Shown: positions 49,615 through 58,561, counted from the stretch's first letter. The stretch is 64,000 nucleotides of DNA from Microbacteriaceae bacterium UBA1487 (GCA_002325245.1 DCRR01000003.1:6786-70785); one strand, 5' to 3'. Notes: generated from the letters alone by a model not told the origin. A program made the numbers and translations.

Positions 49615-50288
49615 ACGGAGCGGAGCACCGCGACGACCTTGCCGAGCACCTCGGCCTCGTCGCCGAGGATGGGCTCGAAGGCGGAGTTGCGCGGCAGCAG
49701 CCAGGTGTGGCCGTCGCGATGACGGAAGACCTTCACGGTCGCCTCGCCGTCGAGCATGGCGGCGACGATCTCGCCGTTCTGCGCGTCGCGCTGCTGGCGC
49801 ACGACCACCCAGTCGCCGTCGCAGATCGCGGCGTCGATCATCGACTCGCCGACGACCTTGAGCATGAACAGGTCGCCCTTGCCGACGAGCTGGCGGGGGA
49901 GCGGGAACACTTCGTCGACCTGCTGGTCGGCCGTGATCGGGATGCCGGCGGCGATCCGTCCGACCAGTGGCACCATGGCGGCGTCGCCGACCGGGATGGC
50001 GGTCTCGGCCTCCTCGCTGCCCGGCAGGTCGATGAGGACCTCGAGGGCGCGCGGGCGATTGGGGTCGCGGCGCAGGTACCCGCTCAGCTCGAGCTGTCCG
50101 AGCTGATGCGTCACGCTCGAGAGCGAGGCAAGGCCGACGGCGTCGCCGATCTCACGCATGCTCGGCGGGTAGCCCCGCGAGGCGACCGAGCGCTGCACGA
50201 ACTCCAGAATCGCGCGCTGCTTGTCGCTCAGGCTGGTGCGCCGGCGGGTTCCGGGGCGACCGTTCTCGGTCGAATCGATCTCGCTCAT
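49611..50288 (-). CDS. lexA: SOS repressor LexA
   Basis: 225 residues, ATG with AGGAGG upstream. N-terminal winged helix (QRAILEFVQRSVASRGYPPSMREIGDAVGLASLSSV cut across 24-58), self-cleavage site Ala114-Gly115 in GRIAAG, catalytic Ser149 in VGESM and Lys186 in ATVKVF. It represses recA and SOS genes until RecA-stimulated cleavage. Its upstream region carries LexA-like boxes shared with the divergent LysM gene. Confidence 0.97.
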   Translation of the reverse strand: MSEIDSTENGRPGTRRRTSLSDKQRAILEFVQRSVASRGYPPSMREIGDAVGLASLSSVTHQLGQLELSGYLRRDPNRPRALEVLIDLPGSEEAETAIPVGDAAMVPLVGRIAAGIPITADQQVDEVFPLPRQLVGKGDLFMLKVVGESMIDAAICDGDWVVVRQQRDAQNGEIVAAMLDGEATVKVFRHRDGHTWLLPRNSAFEPILGDEAEVLGKVVAVLRSV

Positions 50289-50391
50289 CGCATCCTCCTG
50301 AAGGCGTTGTCTGTCGAGGCGAGACCAATGTCGGTGGCCTCTGGTCGAATGTCCTCAACGATCGAAACTGTATCCGTTCCGACGGGCCCGA

Positions 50392-50407
50392 GCAAACAAA
50401 TGTTCGA
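50392..50407 (+). promoter_or_regulatory. Weak LexA-like box
   Basis: GCAAAC-AAAT-GTTCGA: one perfect half site, two mismatches in the other. It is the box closest to lexA. Confidence 0.4.
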
Positions 50408-50447
50408 GTGTGTCGCACATCGGATGCGAGAAAGTCCCGATCAGGAC

Positions 50448-50463
50448 TTGAACATATGTTCGA
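50448..50463 (+). promoter_or_regulatory. LexA (SOS) box between lexA and LysM gene
   Basis: TTGAAC-ATAT-GTTCGA, one mismatch from TCGAAC-N4-GTTCGA. Position fits control of both divergent genes. Confidence 0.8.
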
Positions 50464-50479
50464 TCGAAGATATGTTCGG
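50464..50479 (+). promoter_or_regulatory. Second LexA-like box, adjacent
   Basis: TCGAAG-ATAT-GTTCGG, two mismatches, starting one base after the first box ends, so two dimers could sit side by side. Confidence 0.6.
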
Positions 50480-50555
50480 AACACAGCTTCGGATCCGGTC
50501 GCCCGGCCGTGACCGGATCCGAGCTGTCCAACGACTCGAGAGCGAGGAACGACAG

Positions 50556-50903
50556 ATGAGCACCATGGTGATGAATCCGACCGTCGTCGCACTGCCGCGT
50601 CTGCGGCTCACCCCGCGCGGTCGTGCCGTCTTCGGCACGCTGGCCGCCATCCCGCTCGTGCTGCTGGCGCTCGCCCTCGGCGTGGGGGCGCCGAGCGCCG
50701 ATGCCGGGGCCGCGGCCTCGCTCGACACCTTCAGCTACGTCTCGGTCGCCCCGGGGCAGTCGCTCTGGCAGGTCGCCGAGACGCTCGCCCCCGAGGCTGA
50801 CCCGCGCGAGGTCATCGCCGACATCATGGCGCTGAACCAGCTCGCCTCGAGCGCGGTGGAGCCGGGCCAGAAGCTGGCCATCCCGACGGCCTACGCGCCC
50901 TGA
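50556..50903 (+). CDS. Small LysM membrane protein, probable SOS-induced division inhibitor (YneA/DivS/ChiZ-like)
   Basis: 115 residues from ATG 50556. One membrane segment (about 27-45, GTLAAIPLVLLALALGVGA) is followed by a short LysM module (YVSVAPGQSLWQVAETLAPEADP, then LNQLASSAVEPGQKLAIP). It is divergent from lexA behind SOS boxes, the arrangement of yneA in Bacillus, divS in Corynebacterium and the ChiZ gene in Mycobacterium, whose products delay division during DNA damage. Function here is inferred from that context. Confidence 0.85.
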   Translation: MSTMVMNPTVVALPRLRLTPRGRAVFGTLAAIPLVLLALALGVGAPSADAGAAASLDTFSYVSVAPGQSLWQVAETLAPEADPREVIADIMALNQLASSAVEPGQKLAIPTAYAP

Positions 50904-50960
50904 TCGGCGGGGCCGTTTCGGGCGGCGTTCGCCAGCCCGACTGAGCGTTGCCACGCTCAG

Positions 50961-50966
50961 TAGACT
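50961..50966 (+). promoter_or_regulatory. -10 hexamer of hisC
   Basis: TAGACT, 6 nt before GTG 50973. Confidence 0.5.
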
Positions 50967-50972
50967 CGGCGA

Positions 50973-52061
50973 GTGGTATCCCTCTCCGACCTCCCGATCC
51001 GTGACGACCTCCGCGGTCAGACCCCCTATGGGGCGCCGCAGCTGCACGTGCGCTACGCGCTCAACGTCAACGAGAACACGCACCCGATCCCCGAGGACAC
51101 GGCGCGGCACATCGTGGAGTCGCTCGCGCGAGCGGTGCTGCAGATCAACCGCTATCCCGACCGCGAGTTCACCGTGCTGCGTGAGGCCCTCGCGGCCTAC
51201 CTCGGGCACGAACTGGCGCCCGAGAACATCTGGGCGGGCAACGGCTCGAACGAGATCATCCAGCAGACGCTGCAGGCCTTCGGCGGGCCCGGCCGCAAGG
51301 TGCTCGCCTTCCCGCCGACCTACTCGATGCACGCGATCATCGCGCACGGCTCCGGCACCGAATGGGTGGAGGCCGAGCGCGACGACGACTTCGAGATCTC
51401 GGCCGCGACCGCCGTCGCCGCGATCGAGCGCGAGCAGCCCGATGTGGTCTTCTTCTGCGCGCCGAACAACCCGACCGGCACCCCCGTGCCGCTCCAGACG
51501 ATCGAGGCCGCCTACGCAGCGACCGATGGCATCGTCTTCGTCGACGAGGCCTACGCCGAGTTCATGCCGGAGGGGGCGCCGAGCGCGCTCACGCTGCTCG
51601 CAGGCCGCGAACGACTCCTGGTCTCGCGCACGATGAGCAAGGCGTTCGCCTTCGCCGGCGCGCGCCTCGGCTACCTCGCCGCCGACCCGGCGGTGGTCGA
51701 CGCCTTCCGGCTGGTGCGCCTGCCGTACCACCTGTCGGCGCTCACCCAGGCGGCCGCCGTCGCCGCGCTCGAGCACGCCCCCGCGATGCTCGCGATGGTC
51801 GACGACATCCGCGGCCAGCGCGACCGCCTCGTTGTGGAGCTCGCGCAGCTCGGGTACCGGCCGTACGAGAGCTGGGCGAACTTCGTGCTCTTCGGCGGTC
51901 TCGACTCCCCGAAGGCGACCTTCGAGGCGCTGCTCGAGCGCGACATCCTGGTGCGCGACGTCGGCATCCCCGGATCGCTGCGCGTGACGGCGGGCACGCG
52001 AGGCGAGACGAGCGCGTTTCTCGCGGCCCTCGCCGAGCTCGGGCCGGGCGGCGCTCGATAG
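50973..52061 (+). CDS. hisC: Histidinol-phosphate aminotransferase
   Basis: 362 residues, GTG start. A PLP-dependent fold type I aminotransferase: NENTHPIPED, NRYPDREFTVLREALAAYL, NNPTGTPVP, FVDEAYAEF and the PLP Lys in SRTMSKAFAFAGARLGYL (about Lys217). It converts imidazole-acetol phosphate to histidinol phosphate and heads a hisC-hisB-hisH-priA set. Confidence 0.95.
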   Translation: MVSLSDLPIRDDLRGQTPYGAPQLHVRYALNVNENTHPIPEDTARHIVESLARAVLQINRYPDREFTVLREALAAYLGHELAPENIWAGNGSNEIIQQTLQAFGGPGRKVLAFPPTYSMHAIIAHGSGTEWVEAERDDDFEISAATAVAAIEREQPDVVFFCAPNNPTGTPVPLQTIEAAYAATDGIVFVDEAYAEFMPEGAPSALTLLAGRERLLVSRTMSKAFAFAGARLGYLAADPAVVDAFRLVRLPYHLSALTQAAAVAALEHAPAMLAMVDDIRGQRDRLVVELAQLGYRPYESWANFVLFGGLDSPKATFEALLERDILVRDVGIPGSLRVTAGTRGETSAFLAALAELGPGGAR

Positions 52062-52064
52062 ACT
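52059..52064 (+). promoter_or_regulatory. -10 hexamer of hisB
   Basis: TAGACT overlapping the hisC stop, 7 nt before ATG 52072; a possible internal start within the his set. Confidence 0.4.
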
Positions 52065-52071
52065 CGCAGGC

Positions 52072-52677
52072 ATGAGCACATCCCGCGTCGCGAGCCTGCG
52101 CCGTCAGACGAGCGAGTCGAGCATCGAACTCGAACTCAACCTCGACGGCAGCGGCATCGCCGACATCTCCACGACGGTCCCGTTCTTCGATCACCTGCTC
52201 ACCGCGTTCACCAAGCACTCGCTCATCGACCTCACGGTGCGCGCCCACGGTGACACCGAGATCGATGTGCACCACACCGTCGAGGACACCGGCATCGTGC
52301 TGGGGCAGGCGATCAAGCAGGCGCTCGGCGACAAGGCCGGCATCGGCCGCTACGGCGACGCCCACGTGCCGCTCGACGAGGCGCTCGCGCGCGCCGTCGT
52401 GGACGTCTCCGGGCGCCCGTACCTGGTGCACTCCGGCGAGCCCGAAGGCTTCGAGTTCCACCTGATCGGCGGCCACTTCACCGGCTCGATGGTGCGGCAC
52501 GTGCTCGAGGCCATCACCTTCCACGCCGGGATCACCGTGCACCTGACGGTGCTCGGCGGTCGCGATCCGCACCACATCGCCGAGGCCGAGTTCAAGGCGC
52601 TGGCGCGCGCCTTCCGTCGCGCCGTCGAGCCCGACGCGCGCGTCAGCGGCGTGCCGTCGACCAAGGGCTCGCTGTGA
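52072..52677 (+). CDS. hisB: Imidazoleglycerol-phosphate dehydratase
   Basis: 201 residues, the monofunctional form without the histidinol-phosphatase domain. Metal-binding His/Glu motifs: FFDHLLTAFTKHS, HHTVEDTGIVLG and HHIAEAEFKALAR. Sixth step of histidine synthesis. Confidence 0.96.
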   Translation: MSTSRVASLRRQTSESSIELELNLDGSGIADISTTVPFFDHLLTAFTKHSLIDLTVRAHGDTEIDVHHTVEDTGIVLGQAIKQALGDKAGIGRYGDAHVPLDEALARAVVDVSGRPYLVHSGEPEGFEFHLIGGHFTGSMVRHVLEAITFHAGITVHLTVLGGRDPHHIAEAEFKALARAFRRAVEPDARVSGVPSTKGSL

Positions 52678-52693
52678 CCGTGGAGCGTCGCTC

Positions 52694-53329
52694 GTGACGG
52701 CATCCCCCACGGTCGTCGTCCTGGACTACGGATCCGGCAACGTCCACTCCGCGGCCAAGGCGCTGGAGCTGGCGGGCGCGCGCGTCGAGCTCACGGCCGA
52801 CCGCGACCGGGTCGCGGCGGCCGACGGGCTCCTGGTTCCCGGGGTCGGCGCGTTCGCGGCCGTCATGGCGGGGCTGGAGAGCGTTCGCGGCGGCGAGCTG
52901 ATCGAGCGTCGGCTCGCGGGCGGACGTCCTGTGCTGGGCATCTGCGTCGGCATGCAGGTCATGTTCGAGCGCGGCATCGAGCGCGGCAGCGACGTCGAGG
53001 GTCTCGGCGAATGGCCTGGCACGATCGAGGAGCTGCACGCGCCCGTGCTGCCGCACATCGGCTGGAACAGGATCGATGCGCCCGAGGACTCCCGGCTGTT
53101 CGCGGGCATCCGCGACGAGCGCTTCTACTTCGTGCACTCCTATGCGGCGCGCGACTGGACGCTGGAGGCGACCGGCGCATTCCCGGCGCCGCGGGTCACC
53201 TGGGCGGAGCACGGCGAGCGCTTCGTCGCCGCCGTCGAAAACGGTCCGCTCGCCGCCACGCAGTTCCACCCGGAGAAATCCGGAGTCGCGGGCATCGCTC
53301 TCTTGGAGAACTGGCTGCGCGGACTCTGA
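52694..53329 (+). CDS. hisH: Imidazole glycerol phosphate synthase, glutamine amidotransferase subunit
   Basis: 211 residues, GTG start. Class I amidotransferase: VLDYGSGN, LVPGVGAF, nucleophile Cys in LGICVGMQ (about Cys84), and the His/Glu pair in ATQFHPEKSG near the C-terminus. It supplies ammonia to HisF, which is not encoded next to it in this window. Confidence 0.96.
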   Translation: MTASPTVVVLDYGSGNVHSAAKALELAGARVELTADRDRVAAADGLLVPGVGAFAAVMAGLESVRGGELIERRLAGGRPVLGICVGMQVMFERGIERGSDVEGLGEWPGTIEELHAPVLPHIGWNRIDAPEDSRLFAGIRDERFYFVHSYAARDWTLEATGAFPAPRVTWAEHGERFVAAVENGPLAATQFHPEKSGVAGIALLENWLRGL

Positions 53330-53423
53330 GCGCGCGGACGTCGCCGCGGTCACGGCGTCCATGAAACCGCGCTACGATCTGAATCTTGTTTGCGGGTTGC
53401 GACCTCCCCGCGGGAAGACCGAG

Positions 53424-54173
53424 ATGAGCGAATTCAATATCGCCCCTGCCCTGACCCTGTTGCCCGCCGTCGACGTTGCGGGCGGCAAGGCCGTTCGACT
53501 GACGCAGGGCGAGGCCGGCTCCGAGACCAGCTACGGCGACCCGGTTGACGCGGCCCACCAGTGGACCGATGACGGAGCCGAGTGGATCCACCTTGTGGAT
53601 CTGGATGCGGCCTTCGGTCGTGGCAACAACCGCGCGGTGATCAAGAAGGTCATCAAGAACACCCCCAAGCACGTCAACATCGAGCTCTCCGGCGGCATCC
53701 GCGACGACGAGACGCTCGAGGCGGCGCTCGCGACCGGCGCCAAGCGCATCAACCTCGGCACCGCGGCACTGGAGAACCCCGAGTGGGCCTCCTACGTCAT
53801 CGGCGCCTACGGCGAGGCGATCGCCGTCGGTCTGGACGTGCGCGGCACGACGCTCGCAGCCCGCGGCTGGACGCAGGAGGGCGGCGATCTCTGGACCGTC
53901 ATGGAGCGACTCGAGGCCGCCGGCTGCGCCCGCTACGTCGTGACCGACGTCACCAAGGACGGCACCCTCAAGGGCCCGAACATCGAGCTGCTGCGCCAGG
54001 TCATGGAGAAGACGCACAAGCCCGTCATCGCCTCCGGCGGCATCGCCAACCTCGATGACATCGCGGCGCTGCGCGAACTCGTGCCGCTCGGGCTCGAGGG
54101 CGCGATCGTCGGCAAGGCGCTGTACTCGGGGGCGTTCACGCTGCCCGAGGCGCTCGACGTCGCCGGCGGCTGA
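53424..54173 (+). CDS. priA: Phosphoribosyl isomerase A (HisA/TrpF bifunctional PriA)
   Basis: 249 residues from ATG 53424; upstream in-frame codons overlap hisH and read as Arg-rich. TIM-barrel segments: LLPAVDVAGGKAVRLTQGE (Asp general base near residue 13), IELSGGIRDDETLE, DVRGTTLAARGW, VTDVTKDGTLKGPN (second Asp), ASGGIANLDDI. In actinobacteria this enzyme does both the HisA and TrpF isomerisations. A 94-bp gap after hisH may hold its own promoter. Confidence 0.93.
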   Translation: MSEFNIAPALTLLPAVDVAGGKAVRLTQGEAGSETSYGDPVDAAHQWTDDGAEWIHLVDLDAAFGRGNNRAVIKKVIKNTPKHVNIELSGGIRDDETLEAALATGAKRINLGTAALENPEWASYVIGAYGEAIAVGLDVRGTTLAARGWTQEGGDLWTVMERLEAAGCARYVVTDVTKDGTLKGPNIELLRQVMEKTHKPVIASGGIANLDDIAALRELVPLGLEGAIVGKALYSGAFTLPEALDVAGG

Positions 54174-54181
54174 CCCGAGCC

Positions 54182-54940
54182 GTGACCGGCGCCACCGATT
54201 CGGCGGGCGTGCCCTGGGAGGGACGCTCGTTTCCGGAGACCGCCCCCAGCAGCGATGACGGCTCGCCCGACCCGCGACTGACTGAGGCGGTGGCGGCGTT
54301 CCGATCCGGCGAGCTCGCCTTCCCGCAGCTGATCGTGGCGCTTCACGAGGTGCGACTCCTCGTTCCGCTGATCGCGGTCCGCGGCGATGAGGGCGTCGGG
54401 GCGCACGGGCAGCTCGTCGACAAGACGCAAGAGCTCTCGATCGTCACGGTCGAAGGGCCGGACGGGCGCGCGGTGCTCCCGGCTTTCAGCGGCGTCGAGT
54501 CGATGCGCCGTTGGAACCCGGATGCGCGACCGATCCCGATTCAGGCCCCGCGCGTCGCGATCGCCGCCGCCTCCGAGGGAACCGAGCTCATCGCTATCGA
54601 CCCGGCGAGCGAGAACGGCTTCGTGCTGCGGCGGCCCGCGTTCCGCGCCCTCGCGCTGGGGGAGGAGTGGATCCCTTCCTACGCCGACGCGGAAGTGCGC
54701 TCGGTGCTCCGGCGCGCGATCGAGGCCGAGCCGGCCGTCTCCGATCTGGACACCGTCGCCGGCGACCCCGAGGCGCGCCTGGCGGGCCCGGAGCTGCAGA
54801 TCCGGCTCGCGGTCGCCCCGGGGCTCGACGCGGCGGCCCTCGAGGAGCTCGTGGCGCGGCTCGCGACGCGCTGGGCGGCCGAGGCGATCGTCGCTGAGCG
54901 GGTCGATTCGCTCGGGGTGGGGATCCGTCCGGCTAGTTGA
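54182..54940 (+). CDS. SseB family protein
   Basis: 252 residues, GTG start 8 bp after priA. The SseB N-terminal domain is seen in FRSGELAFPQLIVALHEVRLLVPL and LPAFSGVESMRRWNPDARPIPI. The his-SseB neighbour relation is common in actinobacteria. The role is unclear (E. coli SseB is linked to serine sensitivity). It converges with the DUF1844 gene by 8 bp. Confidence 0.88.
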   Translation: MTGATDSAGVPWEGRSFPETAPSSDDGSPDPRLTEAVAAFRSGELAFPQLIVALHEVRLLVPLIAVRGDEGVGAHGQLVDKTQELSIVTVEGPDGRAVLPAFSGVESMRRWNPDARPIPIQAPRVAIAAASEGTELIAIDPASENGFVLRRPAFRALALGEEWIPSYADAEVRSVLRRAIEAEPAVSDLDTVAGDPEARLAGPELQIRLAVAPGLDAAALEELVARLATRWAAEAIVAERVDSLGVGIRPAS

Positions 54941-55274
54941 CCGGTCCGGTCCACTTCTCACCCGGGCCTTTGCCGATCTCGTCGGGGATGGCGGAGGCCT
55001 CACGGAAGGCCAGCTGCACCGAGCGCAGGCCGTCGCGCAGCGCACGCGCGTGGTGGTCGCCGAGGTGCGGCGCGGAGGCGGTCACGAGTCCCGCGAGCGC
55101 GTCGATCAATTTGCGCGCCTCGTCGAGGTCGGTGGCCGCATCCGGGTCATCCGCGAGCCCGGTCTTGACCGCCGCAGCGCTGAGAAGATGCACGGCGACG
55201 GTGTTGATCACCTCGACCGCCGGAACGTCCGCGATGTCGCGAATCTCGTCGTCGTAGCCCTGCTCTTCGCTCAC
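54933..55274 (-). CDS. DUF1844 family protein
   Basis: 113 residues, GTG start. Helical segment VEVINTVAVHLLSAAAVKTGL and LDEARKLIDALAGLV are the DUF1844 pattern; the C-terminus is short and charged. Found next to infC in many actinobacteria. Function unknown. Confidence 0.88.
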   Translation of the reverse strand: MSEEQGYDDEIRDIADVPAVEVINTVAVHLLSAAAVKTGLADDPDAATDLDEARKLIDALAGLVTASAPHLGDHHARALRDGLRSVQLAFREASAIPDEIGKGPGEKWTGPVN

Positions 55275-55505
55275 GCGCTGTCCTCTGCTATTCTTATGCG
55301 GGCTCCGGGGCCAGATCCCCGGACACGAAAGTGGAGAAATCCCACCCGCCGACCGCTTCCAACAGGTTATCGGGTCAGTTGCACTCCGCCGCTCACGCGG
55401 TAGCCAGGGTGCATTGTTGAAGGGCGTCGGTTCGACGCACCTCAGGGAATTCGTCTTCGTTCGTGCCTGGCAGCAGGGCTACGCACACACACGAAGGAGT
55501 TCCGC
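55275..55505 (+). promoter_or_regulatory. infC promoter region and long structured leader
   Basis: TATTCT at 55289-55294 is a plausible -10, giving a leader of about 205 nt. Clear hairpins: CCGGGG/CCCCGG (55305-55322) and GCGTCG/CGACGC (55424-55438). infC-rpmI-rplT operons are commonly controlled through such leaders by IF3 or L20; which applies here is not known. Confidence 0.6.
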
Positions 55506-56130
<625 letters not shown>

Positions 56131-56138
<8 letters not shown>

Positions 56139-56325
56139 GCAGAAGTCGCACTCGGGTGCCAAGAAGCGTTTCCGGGTCACCGGCAGCGGCAAGGTCGTGA
56201 AGCAGGGCGCGGGCATGCGCCACAACCTCGAGCGCAAGTCCTCGAAGCTCACGCGTCGCCTCAACCGCGACGTCGTCCTCGCTCCGCAGGACGCCAAGGT
56301 CATCAAGAAGCTCCTGGGCAAGTAA
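56131..56325 (+). CDS. rpmI: 50S ribosomal protein L35
   Basis: 64 residues, ATG inside the last codons of infC (8-bp overlap). Family sequence MPKQKSHSGAKKRFRVTG and the C-terminal VIKKLLGK. Its translation is coupled to infC. Confidence 0.97.
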
Positions 56326-56353
56326 GCCCGGATCCCGAAAAGGAACGAAACTC

Positions 56354-56740
56354 ATGGCACGTGTAAAGAGGGCGGTCAACGCCGCCAAGAAGCGCCGCAC
56401 TACGCTCGAGCGCGCAGAGGGCTACCGCGGTCAGCGGTCGCGCCTGTACCGCAAGGCGAAGGAGCAGGTCACCCACTCCCTCGTCTACTCCTACCGCGAC
56501 CGTCGCGCGAAGAAGGGCGAGTTCCGTCGCCTCTGGATTCAGCGCATCAACGCCGCGGCGCGTGCGAACGGCCTGACCTACAACCGTCTGATCCAGGGTC
56601 TGGGTCTCGCCGGCGTCGAGGTCGACCGTCGCATCCTCGCCGAGCTTGCGGTCAACGAACCCGCCACGTTCGCCGGCCTCGTCGAGGTCGCGAAGAAGGC
56701 CCTGCCGACCGACGTGAACCAGCCCGCCTCGGCGGCCTGA
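56354..56740 (+). CDS. rplT: 50S ribosomal protein L20
   Basis: 128 residues. MARVKRAVNAAKKRR, LERAEGYRGQRSRLYRKAKEQV (in part), YRDRRAKKGEFRRLWIQRINAAAR (in part) and ILAELAVNEPATF are invariant L20 blocks. It assembles early on 23S rRNA and in other bacteria represses this operon. Confidence 0.97.
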   Translation: MARVKRAVNAAKKRRTTLERAEGYRGQRSRLYRKAKEQVTHSLVYSYRDRRAKKGEFRRLWIQRINAAARANGLTYNRLIQGLGLAGVEVDRRILAELAVNEPATFAGLVEVAKKALPTDVNQPASAA

Positions 56741-56755
56741 GCTTCCACCCACGCA

Positions 56756-56815
56756 GCGGGCGAAGCCCGCGGTGCTTGCTGGTCGAGCAGTGGGCGAAGC
56801 CCGCGTATCGAGACC
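56756..56815. repeat. Dispersed-type palindromic repeat downstream of rplT
   Basis: GGGCGAAGCCCGC occurs twice (56758-56770 and 56792-56804); the second copy is inside a larger imperfect palindrome bounded by GGTCGAG (56781) and TATCGAGACC (to 56815). Sequences of the form GGTCGAG...TATCGAGACC are frequent intergenic repeats in Microbacteriaceae, from general knowledge. Confidence 0.65.
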
Positions 56816-56820
56816 GCCCA

Positions 56821-56854
56821 CGAAGGCGCGCATCCCTCAGGATGCGCGCCTTCG
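56821..56854 (+). terminator. Terminator of the infC-rpmI-rplT operon
   Basis: 15-bp perfect stem CGAAGGCGCGCATCC/GGATGCGCGCCTTCG, loop CTCA, followed by TCGTTTCTTC. Confidence 0.85.
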
Positions 56855-56887
56855 TCGTTTCTTCGCGGTTCGTTCGGATGCCCTGGA

Positions 56888-56893
56888 TAGCAT
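56888..56893 (+). promoter_or_regulatory. -10 hexamer of RNA methyltransferase gene
   Basis: TAGCAT, 6 nt before ATG 56900. Confidence 0.5.
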
Positions 56894-56899
56894 GCGGGC

Positions 56900-57694
56900 A
56901 TGATCGACAATCCGCGCTCGCCGCGAGTGCGCGCGGTGCACAAGCTCGCCAAGCGCGCGGCCCGTGCCTCCACCGGCCTCTTCCTCGTCGAGGGGCCGCA
57001 GTCGGTGCGCGAGGTGCTGGCCTACCGCCCCGAGCTGCTCGTCGAGCTGTACATGACCGTGGCCACGCGCGACCGCTCGTCCGAGCTGGTGCGCGCCGCC
57101 GAGAACGCCGGCGTCTCGGTCGAGCTCGTCTCGGAGCAGGTTCTCGCGGCCATGGCGGACACCGTCACGCCGCAGGGCGTGATCGCGGTCTGCCGCACGC
57201 TGGTGATGTCGGTCGGCGACATCATGGCCAGTGGCCCACGGCTGGTCGCGATTCTGCACGAGGTGCGCGATCCAGGCAACGCCGGCACGATCATCCGGGC
57301 GGCGGATGCCGCCGGTGCTGACGCCGTGATCTTCACCGGGAGCACCGTCGATGCCTACAACCCCAAGGTCGTGCGCTCGACCACCGGGTCTCTCTTCCAC
57401 GTGCCGATCGTGCAGAACGGCACCCTCGACGACGCCCTCAGCACGGTGCGCGCCGCGGGTCTCCAGGTGCTCGCCGCCGACATCAAGGGCGATGATCTGC
57501 CTGCGGTGCGCGACCTGCTGAGCGCGCCGACGGCGTGGCTGTTCGGCAACGAGGCGCGCGGACTCACCGACGAGGAGCTGGCGCGCGCTGACCGCCCGGT
57601 GCGGCTGCCGATCTACGGCCGTGCCGAGTCGCTCAACCTCGCCACGGCGGCCTCTGTGTGCCTGTACGAGTCGGCGTTCGCCCAGCGCTCCTGA
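56900..57694 (+). CDS. TrmH/SpoU family RNA 2'-O-methyltransferase
   Basis: 264 residues. An N-terminal substrate-binding domain (RVRAVHKLAKRAARASTGLFLVEGPQSVREVL in part), then the knotted SPOUT domain: EVRDPGNAGTIIRAADAAGADAVIF (motif 1, in part), WLFGNEARGL (motif 2) and RLPIYGRAESLNLATAASVCLYE (motif 3, in part). It modifies rRNA or tRNA ribose. Placement after rplT, close to pheST, is common in actinobacteria. Confidence 0.93.
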   Translation: MIDNPRSPRVRAVHKLAKRAARASTGLFLVEGPQSVREVLAYRPELLVELYMTVATRDRSSELVRAAENAGVSVELVSEQVLAAMADTVTPQGVIAVCRTLVMSVGDIMASGPRLVAILHEVRDPGNAGTIIRAADAAGADAVIFTGSTVDAYNPKVVRSTTGSLFHVPIVQNGTLDDALSTVRAAGLQVLAADIKGDDLPAVRDLLSAPTAWLFGNEARGLTDEELARADRPVRLPIYGRAESLNLATAASVCLYESAFAQRS

Positions 57695-57752
57695 GATCTT
57701 CGGGACTCCGCGGCCCGAGGTTGCACTCGGGTCACGTTTCCATTCGAACCGT

Positions 57753-57772
57753 TGACCCCCGAGCGGGGGTCA
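57753..57772 (+). other. Perfect hairpin with T-rich tail before amino-acid ABC operon
   Basis: TGACCCCC-GAGC-GGGGGTCA, then TGTTTTGC; it ends 15 nt before the ATPase ATG at 57788. It looks like an intrinsic terminator. It could end the methyltransferase transcript or attenuate the transporter operon. Confidence 0.6.
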
Positions 57773-57787
57773 TGTTTTGCTGGGTCG

Positions 57788-58525
57788 ATGGAGCCGCTCG
57801 TCATCCTCGACCACGTCAACAAGCACTTCGGTGCGCTGCACGTGCTCAACGACATCAACACGACCATCGGTCGCGGTGAAGTCGTCGTCGTCATCGGGCC
57901 CTCGGGCTCGGGCAAGTCGACGCTGTGCCGTGCGATCAACCGACTCGAGACGATCGACGACGGCACGATCACGATCGACGGCACCCCGCTGCCGAGCGAG
58001 GGCCGCGGGCTTGCGAAGCTCCGCGCCGACGTGGGCATGGTGTTCCAGTCATTCAACCTGTTCGCGCACAAGACTGTGCTGCAGAACGTCACGATCGGCC
58101 AGATCAAGGTGCGCAAGCGGTCGAAGGCCGAGGCCGACAAGCGCGCGATGGAGCTCCTCGAGCGGGTCGGCGTCGCCAATCAGGCGCAGAAGATGCCCTC
58201 TCAGCTCTCTGGCGGCCAGCAGCAGCGCGTCGCGATCGCCCGGGCGCTCGCCATGGATCCGAAGATCATGCTCTTCGATGAGCCGACGAGCGCACTCGAC
58301 CCCGAGATGATCAACGAAGTTCTGGACGTCATGGTGCAGCTCGCCTCCGAGGGGATGACGATGGTCGTCGTCACCCACGAGATGGGCTTCGCCCGCAAGG
58401 CGGCCGACCGTGTCCTGTTCATGGCCGACGGCGAGATCGTCGAAGAAGCTACCCCTGAGGCGTTCTTCACGAACCCACAGACTTCGAGAGCGAAGGACTT
58501 CCTCTCGAAGGTGCTCACCCACTAA
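57788..58525 (+). CDS. Amino acid ABC transporter ATP-binding protein (glutamate type, GluA-like)
   Basis: 245 residues from ATG 57788; an in-frame ATG at 57752 lies in the hairpin and is unlikely. Walker A GPSGSGKST (about 36-44), Q-loop VFQSFNLF, signature LSGGQQQRVAIARAL, Walker B IMLFDEPTSALDPEM, switch VTHEMGFAR. Typical polar-amino-acid ATPase. The next three genes complete the transporter. Confidence 0.95.
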   Translation: MEPLVILDHVNKHFGALHVLNDINTTIGRGEVVVVIGPSGSGKSTLCRAINRLETIDDGTITIDGTPLPSEGRGLAKLRADVGMVFQSFNLFAHKTVLQNVTIGQIKVRKRSKAEADKRAMELLERVGVANQAQKMPSQLSGGQQQRVAIARALAMDPKIMLFDEPTSALDPEMINEVLDVMVQLASEGMTMVVVTHEMGFARKAADRVLFMADGEIVEEATPEAFFTNPQTSRAKDFLSKVLTH

Positions 58526-58561
58526 CCGGTGGGAGAGCAACACAGCAAGGAGAGGGAATCC

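Noticed and set aside
50325..50350. AATGTCGGTG upstream of the LysM gene, like the recA PafBC-type promoter
   Set aside because: Eight bases later comes TCGAAT, not TANNNT, and it is about 220 bp from the LysM start. Probably chance.
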